A DNA stretch of 64,000 nt from Marinobacterium ramblicola (GTDB taxonomy: Bacteria; Pseudomonadota; Gammaproteobacteria; Pseudomonadales; Balneatricaceae), in assembly GCF_019084545.1 (NCBI RefSeq), contig NZ_JAHREP010000015.1:1-64000 (forward strand). The letters are read 5' to 3'. Under the pieces are notes generated by a model. It was not told where the DNA came from and made no database searches. It saw only the letters and a program-made list of their open reading frames with translations. Every line of letters begins with the position of its first letter. The stretch's first letter is position 1. The position numbers and the translations under genes were made by a program. Below are positions 1 to 9,688 of the stretch, piece by piece.

Positions 1-12
1 TTGTTAAAGAGC
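1..12 (-). promoter_or_regulatory. rRNA operon boxA antitermination element
   Basis: Read on the minus strand this is GCTCTTTAACAA, the conserved boxA core that loads the NusB/S10 antitermination complex in rRNA leaders. It lies downstream of two strong promoters. A 16S rRNA gene should therefore begin just beyond the left edge of the window, transcribed leftward. The rRNA itself is not in the window. Confidence 0.85.
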
Positions 13-63
13 GTGCTGAGCAGCGCTTCCCGTTACCGAGGGGCTTGCTCAAGCGAGGCGCAT

Positions 64-91
64 ATCTTACCGCCTCAGCGTCCGGTGTCAA
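64..91 (-). promoter_or_regulatory. rRNA operon promoter, proximal
   Basis: On the minus strand there is a -35 TTGACA (86-91), a 16-bp spacer and a -10 TAAGAT (64-69), followed by ATGCGCCTCGCTTGAGC. The GC-rich discriminator after the -10 is typical of stringently controlled rRNA promoters. It is the nearer of two tandem promoters to boxA. Confidence 0.75.
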
Positions 92-226
92 GCGTTTATT
101 TTCGCTTTTTCACCGCGACCTCTTCGCCTCGAACTCAAAAAATAAACAATGAATTCAACAGCTTGGAGACCGCCTCGTCTGATCTTGCCCGGCCCGTTAA
201 GGCGTTCAGCTCAAGCGAGGAGGCGC

Positions 227-277
227 ATTCTACAGACCTCACTGAGGGAGTCAACAGGGCGTTGTAAATTTTTTTCA
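227..277 (-). promoter_or_regulatory. rRNA operon promoter, distal, with UP element
   Basis: On the minus strand there is a -35 TTGACT (249-254), a 16-bp spacer and a -10 TAGAAT (227-232), followed by GCGCC. An A/T tract at about 263-277 directly upstream of the -35 looks like an UP element. The segment after the -10 (GCGCCTC...GCTTGAGC) is nearly repeated after the proximal promoter, so the two promoters may be a duplication. The stretch 1-314 otherwise holds no gene. Confidence 0.75.
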
Positions 278-314
278 AAACCATTCCCAACACCCTACTG
301 TCCAGCGATCAGCC

Positions 315-1613
315 TCAGGGTATCAGATAGAAGAGGTGATGTTTCTTCTTGCCCAGTTTCACCAGGAAATAACGCCCGAACCGCGCATTCTCCTTGGAGA
401 ACAGGGTAGCCGCACTCATATTCTGATCCAGAGAACAGACCTGGTCATTAATGAACACCGCACTGCGCTGAAGCGCATCTTTTACCTGTTTCCCGGAGGC
501 TGCTACACCCGCCTCAGTCAGCAGCGTTGTCAAAGGCAGCTCAGACAACTCTGCCGGCACCGGAGAAGAAGGCAAGCCATCCAACTGCAACTGCGCATAG
601 TCATTGGCATCAAGAGAAGAGTGATCGCCCGAGAACAGCGCCTCAGTGATCCGGCGCGCTGCATCCAGTGCCTCTTCACTATGGACGAGACGCGTCACCT
701 CTTCCGCCAGAATGCGCTGTGCCTCGGGACGCCCCTCACGTTCGTTATCCTGGCGCTCGATCTCATCGATCTGATCAACACTCAGGAAGGTGAAGAACTT
801 CAGGAAGCGATAGACATCAGCATCCGGCGTCTGCAGCCAGAACTGGTAGAAAGCATAGGGTGAGGTCTTTTTCGGATCCAGCCATACTGCACCACCTTCA
901 GTCTTACCGAACTTGGTGCCGTCGGACTTGGTAATCAGCGGCAGGGTAAGCGCATGCACGGACTTGCCGTTCATGCGGCGCACCAGCTCGATACCACCGG
1001 TGATGTTACCCCACTGATCAGAACCGCCGATCTGCAGCGTGCAATCGTACATCTCGTTGAGCTTCTGGTAGTCGTAGGACTGCAGGATCTGGTAGGTAAA
1101 CTCGGTAAACGAGATACCCTCACCGTCACGATCGATACGCTGCTTCACCGACTCTTTGGAGATCATCTTGTTGACGGTGAAGTGCTTGCCGATATCACGC
1201 AGGAAGCTGAGCACATCGACGTTCGCCGTCCAGTCGTAGTTATTCGCCAGAATCGCGCCACCATCATCGTTGAACTCGATGAACTGACTGATCTGATGCT
1301 TAAGGCAGCTACTCCATTCCTGTACCACTTCGGCAGAGTTAAGCTGGCGCTCCTGCGCCTTGAAACTGGGGTCGCCAATCAGACCGGTGGCACCACCGAC
1401 CAGCGCGATCGGCCGATGACCATAGTCCTGGAACCGTTTCAGCATCAACAGCGGAACAAGATGTCCGAGATGAAGGCTGTCCGCAGTTGGATCGAAGCCG
1501 CAATAGAGGGTCACACTACCCGCTCCCAGGTGCTTCACCAGCTCCTCTTCGCTGGTAGTCTGCGCGATCAATCCACGCGCCTTTAAATCTTCTATCAGAC
1601 CTAGCTTGCTCAT
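315..1613 (-). CDS. tyrS: tyrosyl-tRNA synthetase
   Basis: This cytoplasmic enzyme charges tRNA-Tyr with tyrosine. The 432-residue product has the usual bacterial layout: a class I Rossmann catalytic core with the HIGH-type signature HLGH at residues 48-51, the tyrosine/tRNA-site motif GGSDQ at 196-200, the KMSKS-type loop KFGKT at 234-238, and a C-terminal S4-like RNA-binding domain from about residue 365. Length is close to the E. coli enzyme (424). It starts at ATG 1613 behind its own promoter and is followed on the same strand by the rRNA operon leader, the arrangement known in Pseudomonas. No terminator is visible between them. Confidence 0.97.
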   Translation of the reverse strand: MSKLGLIEDLKARGLIAQTTSEEELVKHLGAGSVTLYCGFDPTADSLHLGHLVPLLMLKRFQDYGHRPIALVGGATGLIGDPSFKAQERQLNSAEVVQEWSSCLKHQISQFIEFNDDGGAILANNYDWTANVDVLSFLRDIGKHFTVNKMISKESVKQRIDRDGEGISFTEFTYQILQSYDYQKLNEMYDCTLQIGGSDQWGNITGGIELVRRMNGKSVHALTLPLITKSDGTKFGKTEGGAVWLDPKKTSPYAFYQFWLQTPDADVYRFLKFFTFLSVDQIDEIERQDNEREGRPEAQRILAEEVTRLVHSEEALDAARRITEALFSGDHSSLDANDYAQLQLDGLPSSPVPAELSELPLTTLLTEAGVAASGKQVKDALQRSAVFINDQVCSLDQNMSAATLFSKENARFGRYFLVKLGKKKHHLFYLIP

Positions 1614-1659
1614 AGCTGCCTTCTATCTAAACCGTCTGTTGTAGCGAAACAAGGCGCGC

Positions 1660-1688
1660 ATTTTAGCGCCCGCCGTTGACCCAGACAA
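1660..1688 (-). promoter_or_regulatory. probable tyrS promoter
   Basis: On the minus strand there is a -35 TTGTCT (1683-1688), a 17-bp spacer and a -10 TAAAAT (1660-1665), about 47 nt upstream of the tyrS ATG. It faces away from the M23 peptidase gene, so the two genes diverge from this 205-bp gap. Confidence 0.6.
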
Positions 1689-1751
1689 ACAAAGACGCCT
1701 AAAAGCTCAAGAAATCACCCAAACGGCGGACAAAACAGTCAGGAACTTATA

Positions 1752-1757
1752 TATAAT
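1752..1757 (+). promoter_or_regulatory. possible -10 box for the M23 peptidase gene
   Basis: A perfect TATAAT lies 62 nt upstream of the GTG start at 1819. The matching -35 (around GACAAA, 1729-1734) is weak, so the promoter is only tentative. Confidence 0.35.
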
Positions 1758-1818
1758 CGGCGGTCATATAGGGCTGTATTTAATTGTCATTTCTGCCTAT
1801 CTACACCGGGGTGATGTC

Positions 1819-3237
1819 GTGTTACGGAAAGTGTCTACTCTGATCCACAGCCTGCCGAAGGTACACCTGGCAGCAGCCAGCATCTGTACTCTTATCATCG
1901 GCACCACCTTGCTACTCCTGCCTTCGGAAGAGGTTGAAGCGACCCGCAGCACCATCACGCTGATACCAGCCAAACCCAAAGCCAACCAGCATGCACCAGC
2001 CAATCTGGAGCCATCCGGCAACGAAACTTCAGAATATGCTGACGCCAACCTGCTCGATCAACCGTTGGATCAGACAAAAACGACCACATCAGAGCTCGCC
2101 AGCACCAACCTGGAAGAGGCGGTTGCGCCCCAGATCATGGAAAACTGGATCGACTATGACGTCCGCAGCGGCGACAGTCTGACATCAATTTTCAAACGCG
2201 CTGGCCTATCGGCACGTGACGTGTACCAGATCAGCCAGGCAACCAGTGAAAACCAGGTACTGTCGCGACTCTACCCGGGGCAGACACTCTCGTTTCTGAT
2301 CCAGGAGGGTGAACTGCAGAAGCTGCGTTTCGTTCAGGACAAACTCAACAGCATCGAGATCGCACGTACCGCGGACGGATACGATACCCGGATAGAAAGC
2401 CGCACTCCGGATATCAAAACGCATATCGTCACCGGCACGATCAACAGCTCGCTTTTCGTCGATGCTGCACGCGCTGGCCTGTCCGACAACATGATCATGC
2501 AGATGGCCCAGATCCTCGGCTGGGATATCGATTTCGCCCTGGACATTCGCGAACACGACCGTTTCCGCGTCCTTTACGAAGAGAAGTACCTCGGCGACGA
2601 GAAGATCGGCGAAGGCGACATCCTGGCGGTCGAGTTCATCAACCAGGGCGAGACCTTCGCCGCCGTGCGCTATACCGACAGCAAGGGCAACAACAATTAC
2701 TTCACGCCGGACGGTCAGAGCATGCGTAAGGCATTCCTGCGCTCTCCTGTGGATTTTCGCCGCATCAGCTCCGGCTTCAATCCCGCCCGTCTGCATCCGG
2801 TACTGGGCACCAAGCGCCCCCATCGCGGGGTCGATTATGCCGCCAAGACTGGCACACCGATCAAAGCATCAGGCGACGGCAAGATCATCTGGCGCGGTAC
2901 CAAAGGCGGCTACGGGCGTGCAATCATCATTCAACACGGCGGCAATATCACGACGCTTTATGCCCATATGAGCGGCTATAAATCAGGCCTGTCCACCGGC
3001 TCCCGCGTCAAGCAGGGGCAGGTCATTGGCTATGTCGGCATGTCCGGCCTGGCCTCCGGCCCCCATCTACACTATGAGTTCCGCGTCAACGGCGTACACA
3101 AGAATCCGATGACCGTAAAGCTCCCCCACGCCGAACCGGTCCCCCAGTCCGAACAAGCAGCCTTTCGACAGCAAGCATCACGCCTGATGGCGATGCTGGA
3201 TGGCGGCACAACCGATATCGCACTAAACGGCAACTGA
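1819..3237 (+). CDS. M23 family murein DD-endopeptidase, MepM-like
   Basis: Probably a zinc endopeptidase that cuts peptidoglycan cross-links in the periplasm. The 472-residue protein has one N-terminal membrane segment (about residues 17-36), a low-complexity linker, a LysM/OapA-type domain around residues 113-170, and a C-terminal LytM domain. Zinc ligands are visible: H335 and D339 in HRGVDY, and the catalytic HxH H416/H418 in HLHYEF. The start is GTG; the nearby ATG at 1814 is out of frame. anmK follows 3 bp after the stop, so the two wall-turnover genes are likely co-transcribed. The same pair sits next to tyrS in Pseudomonas. Confidence 0.92.
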   Translation: MLRKVSTLIHSLPKVHLAAASICTLIIGTTLLLLPSEEVEATRSTITLIPAKPKANQHAPANLEPSGNETSEYADANLLDQPLDQTKTTTSELASTNLEEAVAPQIMENWIDYDVRSGDSLTSIFKRAGLSARDVYQISQATSENQVLSRLYPGQTLSFLIQEGELQKLRFVQDKLNSIEIARTADGYDTRIESRTPDIKTHIVTGTINSSLFVDAARAGLSDNMIMQMAQILGWDIDFALDIREHDRFRVLYEEKYLGDEKIGEGDILAVEFINQGETFAAVRYTDSKGNNNYFTPDGQSMRKAFLRSPVDFRRISSGFNPARLHPVLGTKRPHRGVDYAAKTGTPIKASGDGKIIWRGTKGGYGRAIIIQHGGNITTLYAHMSGYKSGLSTGSRVKQGQVIGYVGMSGLASGPHLHYEFRVNGVHKNPMTVKLPHAEPVPQSEQAAFRQQASRLMAMLDGGTTDIALNGN

Positions 3238-3240
3238 GCC

Positions 3241-4341
3241 ATGTCGATCTATCTGGGTTTAATGTCCGGCACAAGCGTCGACGCCGTTGACGCGGTGCTG
3301 GCGAGGTTTGAACCGGATTTCGAACTGCTCGCCAGCCACTCCAAACCGATCAAGCCAGCACTGAAACAGAGGATATTGGCGCTGGCCGGCGCCTCAATGT
3401 ATGGCGTGGATGACTTTGGGCTCCTCGATCGCGAACTGGGTGAACTGTTCGCCGAAACAGCCACTGAACTGATCAGCCTCAGCGGGATACCCGCCAGCCG
3501 GATCACCGCCATCGGCAGCCACGGCCAGACGGTCCGCCATCGTCCTGGGCAGGGTTTTACGCTGCAAATTGGCGATCCAAGCCGTATCGCCGAACAAACC
3601 GGCCTCACCACGATTGCCGATTTCCGCCGACGGGATGTCGCGGCCGGCGGCCAGGGCGCGCCCTTGGTACCCGCTTTTCACCGCTGGCTGTTTCATGCCC
3701 CGGATGAAGACAGGGTTATCGTCAATATCGGTGGCATGGCCAACCTGACCTGTCTTGCCGCTGATACGAATACGCGCGTCACCGGTTTCGATACCGGCCC
3801 CGGCAATGCGTTACTGGATGAGTGGATCTACCGCGAGCAAGGCCTGACATTCGATGCCAATGGAGACTGGGCGTCAGCCGGACAGGTGATACCGGCCCTG
3901 CTGGAATCGATGTTAACCACTCCGTTCTTCCACCAGAGCGCACCGAAAAGCACAGGACGCGAACAGTTCAACTGGCACTGGGTTGAACACCACGTGGACA
4001 AACTCTCCCAGACAGCATCGGCCGCGGACATTCAAGCAACGCTGACCGAACTGACCGCTCACACGATCGCGGAGGCGGTGAAATGGTTGCCACTAAGCAG
4101 CCCCACCCTCTTCGTTTGTGGTGGCGGCGTGCATAACGGTTTTCTGCTCACACGTATCGCCGATCGACTCCCCGGCTCCCGCATCACCTCAACAGCGGAG
4201 CTTAAGCTGGACCCTGACTGGGTCGAAGCCGCCGCATTCGCCTGGCTGGCATGGCGTACCGACCGCCGACAAAGCGGCAACCTCCCCGAGGTTACCGGCG
4301 CCGGCGGCGAGCGTATTCTGGGCGCAATCTATCCCGCCTGA
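3241..4341 (+). CDS. anmK: anhydro-N-acetylmuramic acid kinase
   Basis: The enzyme phosphorylates 1,6-anhydro-MurNAc, recovered from cell-wall turnover, to MurNAc-6-phosphate for recycling. It has 366 residues, normal for the family. N-terminal MSGTSVDAVDAV and the central FDTGPGNALLDEW are the diagnostic ASKHA-fold nucleotide and sugar motifs, with a further glycine-rich VCGGGVHNG near residue 295. It directly follows the M23 endopeptidase gene, which fits a role in murein recycling. It converges with erpA. Confidence 0.96.
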   Translation: MSIYLGLMSGTSVDAVDAVLARFEPDFELLASHSKPIKPALKQRILALAGASMYGVDDFGLLDRELGELFAETATELISLSGIPASRITAIGSHGQTVRHRPGQGFTLQIGDPSRIAEQTGLTTIADFRRRDVAAGGQGAPLVPAFHRWLFHAPDEDRVIVNIGGMANLTCLAADTNTRVTGFDTGPGNALLDEWIYREQGLTFDANGDWASAGQVIPALLESMLTTPFFHQSAPKSTGREQFNWHWVEHHVDKLSQTASAADIQATLTELTAHTIAEAVKWLPLSSPTLFVCGGGVHNGFLLTRIADRLPGSRITSTAELKLDPDWVEAAAFAWLAWRTDRRQSGNLPEVTGAGGERILGAIYPA

Positions 4342-4395
4342 GATCAGCCGTGTCGTTCAAAGACAAAAAAATCGATTAACGGACAGCAAGGAGAA

Positions 4396-4424
4396 GCCAT
4401 GTACCACTGTGACTGGTACATGGC
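4396..4424. repeat. 11-bp inverted repeat between convergent anmK and erpA
   Basis: GCCATGTACCA (4396-4406) and TGGTACATGGC (4414-4424) form a perfect 11-bp stem with a 7-nt loop, 7 bp past the erpA stop. It has no T-run on either strand. It may protect 3' ends or act as a weak or Rho-assisted terminator. Confidence 0.6.
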
Positions 4425-4431
4425 CTTGGAA

Positions 4432-4776
4432 TCAGATCGAGAAGGAGGACCCGCAGCCGCAGGTGGTCGTCGCATTGGGGTTGTTGACCACAAACTGGGA
4501 GCCCTGCAGCCCCTCTCTGTAATCCACGACAGACCCCGCCAGGTACTGGAAGCTCATCGGATCCACAACCAGCGTCACGCCATCCTTGACCACTTCGGTG
4601 TCATCATCAGCCTTAGCCTCATCAAAGGTAAAACCGTACGAAAACCCCGCACATCCGCCACCGGTGATGTACACCCGTAGCTTGAGGTTATCGTTCTGCT
4701 CCTCTTCGATCAGAGATCTGACTTTGGCCGCCGCCGCGTCGGTAAAGACCAGCGTATCCTGTACGTTTTCACTCAT
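4432..4776 (-). CDS. erpA: iron-sulfur cluster insertion protein ErpA
   Basis: An A-type carrier that hands Fe-S clusters to apoproteins such as the isoprenoid enzymes IspG/IspH and respiratory enzymes. The 114-residue protein keeps the three cluster-binding cysteines at the E. coli positions: C42 in GCAGF, and C106 and C108 in CGCG near the C-terminus. A GGAGGG ribosome site precedes the ATG. It is separated from argC upstream by only 62 bp, but that gap carries its own promoter-like TTGACT and an IscR-like operator, so it is probably an independent unit. Confidence 0.96.
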   Translation of the reverse strand: MSENVQDTLVFTDAAAAKVRSLIEEEQNDNLKLRVYITGGGCAGFSYGFTFDEAKADDDTEVVKDGVTLVVDPMSFQYLAGSVVDYREGLQGSQFVVNNPNATTTCGCGSSFSI

Positions 4777-4815
4777 ATTGCTGCAAACCCTCCGATAGAG
4801 GGTGGATTCTCTCTT

Positions 4816-4839
4816 ATACCAACTGTTTTAGTCAAGTAT
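4816..4839 (-). promoter_or_regulatory. candidate IscR type-1 operator at the erpA promoter
   Basis: The plus-strand text ATACCAACTGTTTTAGTC plus AAGTAT matches the IscR type-1 consensus ATASYYGACTRWWWYAGTCRRSTAT. The right half matches completely. The left half has one missing base and one mismatch. It overlaps TTGACT (rc at 4830-4835), a probable erpA -35 box, and lies 40-63 nt before the start codon. E. coli erpA is IscR-repressed (family knowledge); regulation here is inferred. Confidence 0.55.
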
Positions 4840-5873
4840 TACGGCATCAATCCGACGATCTTCAGCCCTTCATCTTCGGCAAGGCCGAACATGATATTCA
4901 TCACCTGCACCGCCTGCCCCGAGGCCCCCTTGACCAGGTTGTCGATCACCGAAAGCACGACCACGGTATCATCCTGCTGCGGACGGTGAACACTGATGCG
5001 GCAGACGTTGGAACCCTTCACGCTGCGCGTCTCCGGGTGACTACCCGCCGGCATCACATCGACGAACGGCTCGTTGGCAAAGCGCTCTTCGAACAGCTGC
5101 TGCAAGCCCGGGTCAACCGGATCCTTCAACACCGAATAGAGGGTGGCATGGATACCGCGAATCATCGGCGTCAAATGGGGTACGAACGTCAGCCCAACCT
5201 CACGTCCGGCGGCACGCGTCAGCCCCTGACGGATCTCCGGCAGGTGACGATGACCGGGTACACCGTAGGCTTTCATGCTTTCACTGGATTCGCACAGCAG
5301 TGAGCCGACACTGGCGCCACGCCCGGCACCGCTGACACCGGATTTGCAATCGGCAATCAAGCGGCGATGATCGACCAGCCCTTTCTCCAGCAGCGGCAGG
5401 TAGCCCAGCTGAGCTGCGGTCGGATAGCAACCGGCACAGGCCACCAGCTGAGCACCGGCGATCGCATCGCGGTTTACCTCGGGCAGACCGTAGACCGCCT
5501 TCTCGACCAGATCGGGACAGGTGTGTTCAAGCTTGTACCACTTCTCCCACAAGGGTACGTCCTTGATGCGGAAATCGGCACCCAGATCGATGATGCGCAC
5601 ACCGCGGGCAACCAGCTCCGGTGCCATCGACATCGCCACGCCATGGGGGGTCGCGAAAAACACCACATCACACTGCGCCAGGCGTTCGATATCCGGTACG
5701 GTAAACGCCAGGTCGTAATGACCGCGCAGGTTCGGAAACATATCGGCAACTCGGATCCCCTCTTCGGAGCGGGAGGTGATCACCTCGACCCGCACCTGAG
5801 GATGGTTGGCCAGAATGCGCAACAACTCCACGCCGGTGTAGCCTGTTCCCCCAACGATACCTACCTTGATCAC
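4839..5873 (-). CDS. argC: N-acetyl-gamma-glutamyl-phosphate reductase
   Basis: Third step of arginine synthesis: NADPH-dependent reduction of N-acetylglutamyl phosphate to the semialdehyde. The 344-residue protein has an N-terminal Rossmann motif GGTGYTG (8-14) and the active-site cysteine C149 in ACAGCYPTA. The start is GTG at 5873, preceded by AGAGG five bases upstream. Other arginine genes are not in the window. It diverges from the CLC channel gene across a 157-bp gap. Confidence 0.96.
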   Translation of the reverse strand: MIKVGIVGGTGYTGVELLRILANHPQVRVEVITSRSEEGIRVADMFPNLRGHYDLAFTVPDIERLAQCDVVFFATPHGVAMSMAPELVARGVRIIDLGADFRIKDVPLWEKWYKLEHTCPDLVEKAVYGLPEVNRDAIAGAQLVACAGCYPTAAQLGYLPLLEKGLVDHRRLIADCKSGVSGAGRGASVGSLLCESSESMKAYGVPGHRHLPEIRQGLTRAAGREVGLTFVPHLTPMIRGIHATLYSVLKDPVDPGLQQLFEERFANEPFVDVMPAGSHPETRSVKGSNVCRISVHRPQQDDTVVVLSVIDNLVKGASGQAVQVMNIMFGLAEDEGLKIVGLMP

Positions 5874-6030
5874 GCTAACCTCTCATAACTTATTCAGAAC
5901 TGTTACTCTTACACCGCCGACTCGAACGCGACGCCAACCCAACAGACTCGGGTTTCAATGCTCCGAAGAGGCAATATCATACTCACACAGCCGTTTATTG
6001 ACTATCGAATGCGCATAGAGACCCGATTGC

Positions 6031-7740
6031 ATGCCGTCGCTTGAACATTTCCGGCAACGCTTATCCCATTTCGAAGCCCTGCCCCAGATGGTCATGCTCG
6101 GCATCATCTCCGGCCTCTGCACCGGGCTTGTCATCCTGCTGTTTCGCCTGGCCATCGAGTTACCTCAACACTGGCTGCTACCCAGCGGCATCAGCGAAGA
6201 TTTTGAATCGCTGCCAACCTGGCAACGCTTCGGCTTTCCGGTAGCCGGCAGCCTGATCCTGCTGCTCCTCGTGACAATTCCCAAGGTATCGCGTTCAGTG
6301 GGAATTCCCCACCTGCTGGAGCGCCTCAACTATCACCAGGGCCGACTGTCGCTGGCCGACCTGCTGACCCAGTTCGTCGGCGCCGCCATTGCGCTCGGCA
6401 GCGGCCACAGCGTCGGTCGCGAAGGACCTGCCGTCTACCTCGGCGGCAGTTGCGGCAGCCTGATCGGGCAGTGGATGAAACTGCCCAACAACACCCTGCG
6501 CATCCTTATCGGTTGCGGCAGTGCCGCGTCGATCGCCGCGGTGTTCAACACCCCCTTGGCCGGCGTCATCTTCGCCATGGAGGTGATACTGTTGGAGTAT
6601 AGTATCCTCGGCTTCATTCCGGTGATCGTTGCCGCCGTGGTCGCCGATGTACTGGTACAACTGGTGATCGGTCACGCCGCCGAGCTTAAACTGCCCGCAC
6701 TGCCAACCGATATTTTACCCGAGCTGCCCCTGCTGCTGATTCTGGGCCTGGCGATTGGTTTGGTCGCTGCGGCATTTATCTATACCCTGCAGCAGACCAT
6801 GCGATTACGCGGGACGCCACTGCCAGTACGTTTCATGATCGCCGGCGTTCTGGCCGGCGCTGTGTCGATGGCCGTACCGGAGGTGATGGGTACCGGCTAC
6901 GACAGCATAGAGCGACTGTTCGACGGTCCAGCCATGCTCGACCTTCTGCTATTACTGCTGCTCTGCAAGACGCTGCTGACACCGTTCGTCATCGGGCTGG
7001 GTATCCCCGGCGGCATTATCGGTCCGTCGCTGGTGATAGGCGCACTCGCCGGTGCCCTGCTGGCCGGATTTGCACAGCACCTGGGTTTCGATATGCCGAT
7101 CGATCTGTTTACCACCGTCGGCATGGGCGCGATGATGGGCGCGATACTCAATGCGCCGCTCGCCGCGCTGATCGCACTACTGGAGCTGACCGATAACTCG
7201 GCGATCATCCTGCCGGGCATGATCGCCATTGTCGCCAGCAACCTGACGCTGCGATCGCTGTTCAAACGCCCCTCCGCCTTCCAGGCGATACTCGAAGCCC
7301 GGGGCTTGGATACCAGCCAGGCACCGCTGGCACAGGCACTGTCCCGCGCCGCGGTTGGCAGCCTGCTGGAACGAGACCTGATCAGCACTAGCGCGCTAAT
7401 CACGGTGGCCGACGCGAACCAACTGCTTAAAAAAGCGCCGCGCTGGTTCCTGATCGAACAGGGAGAGAGCAATGCGCTGCTGCCGATGGGCGACCTGGCG
7501 CGCTGGCTCGACAAGCACCCCAGCGAGCAGGATGACCTGTGTATCGAGCTGATGCAGATACCGGCCGCTCGCCAGGAGGCGATACCGATTTACTCCCGCG
7601 CCACGCTGCACGAGGCTTGGGAATCGATGGCTGCGCACGGCGTCAGCGTGCTGCTGGTGATCAGCAACCAGGGCTCGCCGCTGGGCGTGATCCGGCGCAG
7701 CAAAATTGAAGAGTATTACAACCATAAACAGGCACTATGA
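6031..7740 (+). CDS. CLC-type chloride channel/transporter with C-terminal CBS domains
   Basis: A 569-residue inner-membrane protein of the CLC family with about ten or more hydrophobic segments over residues 20-400. The family signature GREGP (in SVGREGPAVYLGG) keeps the gating glutamate, and GIPGGIIGPSLVIG matches the later GxFxP-type chloride-binding region. The first motif, usually GSGIP, is SVGIP here. The last 140 residues are cytosolic and resemble a CBS pair, absent from E. coli ClcA. Whether it is a channel or a H+/Cl- exchanger cannot be told from this. thiE overlaps its stop codon (ATGA), so they share a transcript. Confidence 0.9.
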   Translation: MPSLEHFRQRLSHFEALPQMVMLGIISGLCTGLVILLFRLAIELPQHWLLPSGISEDFESLPTWQRFGFPVAGSLILLLLVTIPKVSRSVGIPHLLERLNYHQGRLSLADLLTQFVGAAIALGSGHSVGREGPAVYLGGSCGSLIGQWMKLPNNTLRILIGCGSAASIAAVFNTPLAGVIFAMEVILLEYSILGFIPVIVAAVVADVLVQLVIGHAAELKLPALPTDILPELPLLLILGLAIGLVAAAFIYTLQQTMRLRGTPLPVRFMIAGVLAGAVSMAVPEVMGTGYDSIERLFDGPAMLDLLLLLLLCKTLLTPFVIGLGIPGGIIGPSLVIGALAGALLAGFAQHLGFDMPIDLFTTVGMGAMMGAILNAPLAALIALLELTDNSAIILPGMIAIVASNLTLRSLFKRPSAFQAILEARGLDTSQAPLAQALSRAAVGSLLERDLISTSALITVADANQLLKKAPRWFLIEQGESNALLPMGDLARWLDKHPSEQDDLCIELMQIPAARQEAIPIYSRATLHEAWESMAAHGVSVLLVISNQGSPLGVIRRSKIEEYYNHKQAL

Positions 7741-8369
7741 CCACAGACACCCTCAACGGACTCTATGCCATCACCGATGCCGGCCTGATGCCGGATGACC
7801 AACAGCTGCTGGGTGCGGTCGTAGCGGCGCTACGCGGCGGCGCCCGTATCGTGCAATACCGGGACAAATCCGCTGACACCGCAAAACGTCAGCGCCAGGC
7901 CAAGGCACTGGCGACGCTCTGCCGCGCCCACCGGGTTCCACTGCTGATCAATGACGACGTCGAGCTGGCTCTGGCCAGCGGCGCCGACGGCGTCCACCTC
8001 GGCCAGCAGGACGGCTCACTCGCTGCTGCCCGCACACGTCTGGGATCGAAGGCGATCATCGGCATCACCTGCCACGACCGACTGGATCTGGCGATCGCAG
8101 CGGAACAGGGTGGCGCCGACTATGTCGCGTTCGGCGCATTCTTCCCATCGAGCACCAAGCCCGATGCTATCCCGGCACCGCTGAGCCTGTTGAACGAAGC
8201 GCGCCAGCGCCTGCGTTGCCCGATAGTGGCGATTGGCGGGCTCAGTATGGATAATGCCAGCCAGGTTATTCAGGCCGGCGCCGATATGATCGCGGTGATC
8301 CATGCCCTGTTTGCGCAGCAGGATATCGAAACGCAGGCACGGGCGTTCAGCCGGCTATTTTCCGCTTAA
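7737..8369 (+). CDS. thiE: thiamine-phosphate synthase
   Basis: Joins the pyrimidine (HMP-PP) and thiazole phosphate moieties to make thiamine monophosphate. The 210-residue TIM-barrel protein has the substrate motif QYRDKS near residue 36, GVHLGQQD near 85, and the pyrophosphate loop SSTKPDA near 138. The start ATG overlaps the upstream stop in ATGA, indicating translational coupling. hemL follows 38 bp later, as in Pseudomonas. Confidence 0.95.
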   Translation: MTTDTLNGLYAITDAGLMPDDQQLLGAVVAALRGGARIVQYRDKSADTAKRQRQAKALATLCRAHRVPLLINDDVELALASGADGVHLGQQDGSLAAARTRLGSKAIIGITCHDRLDLAIAAEQGGADYVAFGAFFPSSTKPDAIPAPLSLLNEARQRLRCPIVAIGGLSMDNASQVIQAGADMIAVIHALFAQQDIETQARAFSRLFSA

Positions 8370-8407
8370 TTCGAACATTTATACTCAATTACACAGGACG
8401 GTGCCCC

Positions 8408-9688
8408 ATGTCTGCTTCCGAATCTCTGTTCAAGGCCGCCCAGACCCATATTCCCGGCGGCGTCAACTCGCCGGTGCGCGCATTCAAGGGAGTCGGCGGC
8501 ACACCGATTTTCTTCAAGCGCGGCGAAGGTGCCTACCTGCTCGACGAGGATGACAAGCGCTATATCGACTACGTTGGCTCCTGGGGCCCGATGATTCTCG
8601 GCCACTGCTATCAACCGGTGATGGATGCCGTGCGCAACGCGCTGGATAACGGCCTCGGATTCGGCGCACCGACCGCGATTGAAACCGTCATGGCCGACAA
8701 GGTGTGTGAGCTGATGCCGTCAATCGAGATGGTGCGCATGGTCAGCTCCGGCACCGAAGCCACCATGAGCGCCATCCGCCTGGCGCGCGGCTACACCGGG
8801 CGCGACAAGATCGTCAAATTCGAAGGCTGCTATCACGGTCACTCCGATTCACTGCTGGTCAAGGCCGGTTCCGGCGCACTGACCCTGGGCGAGCCCAACT
8901 CGCCGGGGGTACCCGCCTCCCTGGCCGAGCACACCCTGACCCTGGAGTACAACAACCTGGACAAGGTGCGCCAGGCGTTCGCCGAGGTCGGCGAGCAGAT
9001 CGCCTGCATCATCGTCGAGCCGGTGGCCGGCAACATGAACTGTATTCCGCCGCTGCCCGGTTTCCTCGAGGGACTGCGCGAGATCTGCGACCAGTACGGT
9101 ACGGTACTGATCTTCGACGAGGTGATGACCGGCTTCCGCGTCGCCCTCGGCGGCGCGCAGGCGCACTACAATATCAAGCCCGACCTGACCACCCTGGGCA
9201 AGGTGATCGGTGGCGGTCTGCCGGTGGGGGCCTTCGGCGGCAAGAAGGAGATCATGTCGAAGATCGCGCCACTGGGACCGGTCTATCAGGCCGGCACCCT
9301 GTCCGGTAACCCGCTGGCGATGGCCGCCGGTCTGGCGATGCTCAACGCCCTCAGTGAAGGTGATGTGCACGAATCGCTGTCAGCCAAGGCAGAGTACCTG
9401 ACCCAGGGCCTGGAAGTGGTGGCTGCACGCCACAACATTCCGTTCACCACCACCTGCGTCGGCGGCATGTTCGGTCTGTTCTTCACCGAGACCAAGGAGA
9501 TTCGCGGCTTTGCCGATGCGACCGCCTGCGATACCGAACGTTTCGGTCGCTTCTTCCATGCCATGCTGGATCAGGGGGTCTACCTGGCACCCTCGGCATT
9601 TGAGGCCGGTTTCATCTCCGACGCTCATACCGAGATCGATCTGGACGCCACCCTGGCGGCCGCGGACAAGGCGTTCGCGACGCTCTGA
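8408..9688 (+). CDS. hemL: glutamate-1-semialdehyde 2,1-aminomutase
   Basis: PLP enzyme of the C5 haem pathway, converting glutamate-1-semialdehyde to 5-aminolevulinate. The 426-residue protein is full length. The PLP lysine is K265 in [14 protein letters not shown], the cofactor-loop motif SSGTEATM is at 113-120, and the FDEVMTGFR segment is at about 246-254. An AGGA ribosome site precedes the ATG. The next gene starts inside its stop codon (TGATG). Confidence 0.97.
   Translation: MSASESLFKAAQTHIPGGVNSPVRAFKGVGGTPIFFKRGEGAYLLDEDDKRYIDYVGSWGPMILGHCYQPVMDAVRNALDNGLGFGAPTAIETVMADKVCELMPSIEMVRMVSSGTEATMSAIRLARGYTGRDKIVKFEGCYHGHSDSLLVKAGSGALTLGEPNSPGVPASLAEHTLTLEYNNLDKVRQAFAEVGEQIACIIVEPVAGNMNCIPPLPGFLEGLREICDQYGTVLIFDEVMTGFRVALGGAQAHYNIKPDLTTLGKVIGGGLPVGAFGGKKEIMSKIAPLGPVYQAGTLSGNPLAMAAGLAMLNALSEGDVHESLSAKAEYLTQGLEVVAARHNIPFTTTCVGGMFGLFFTETKEIRGFADATACDTERFGRFFHAMLDQGVYLAPSAFEAGFISDAHTEIDLDATLAAADKAFATL

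Noticed and set aside
5882-5899. ArgR box in front of argC.
   Set aside because: Only one half (TGAAT) fits; the other half deviates too much to call.
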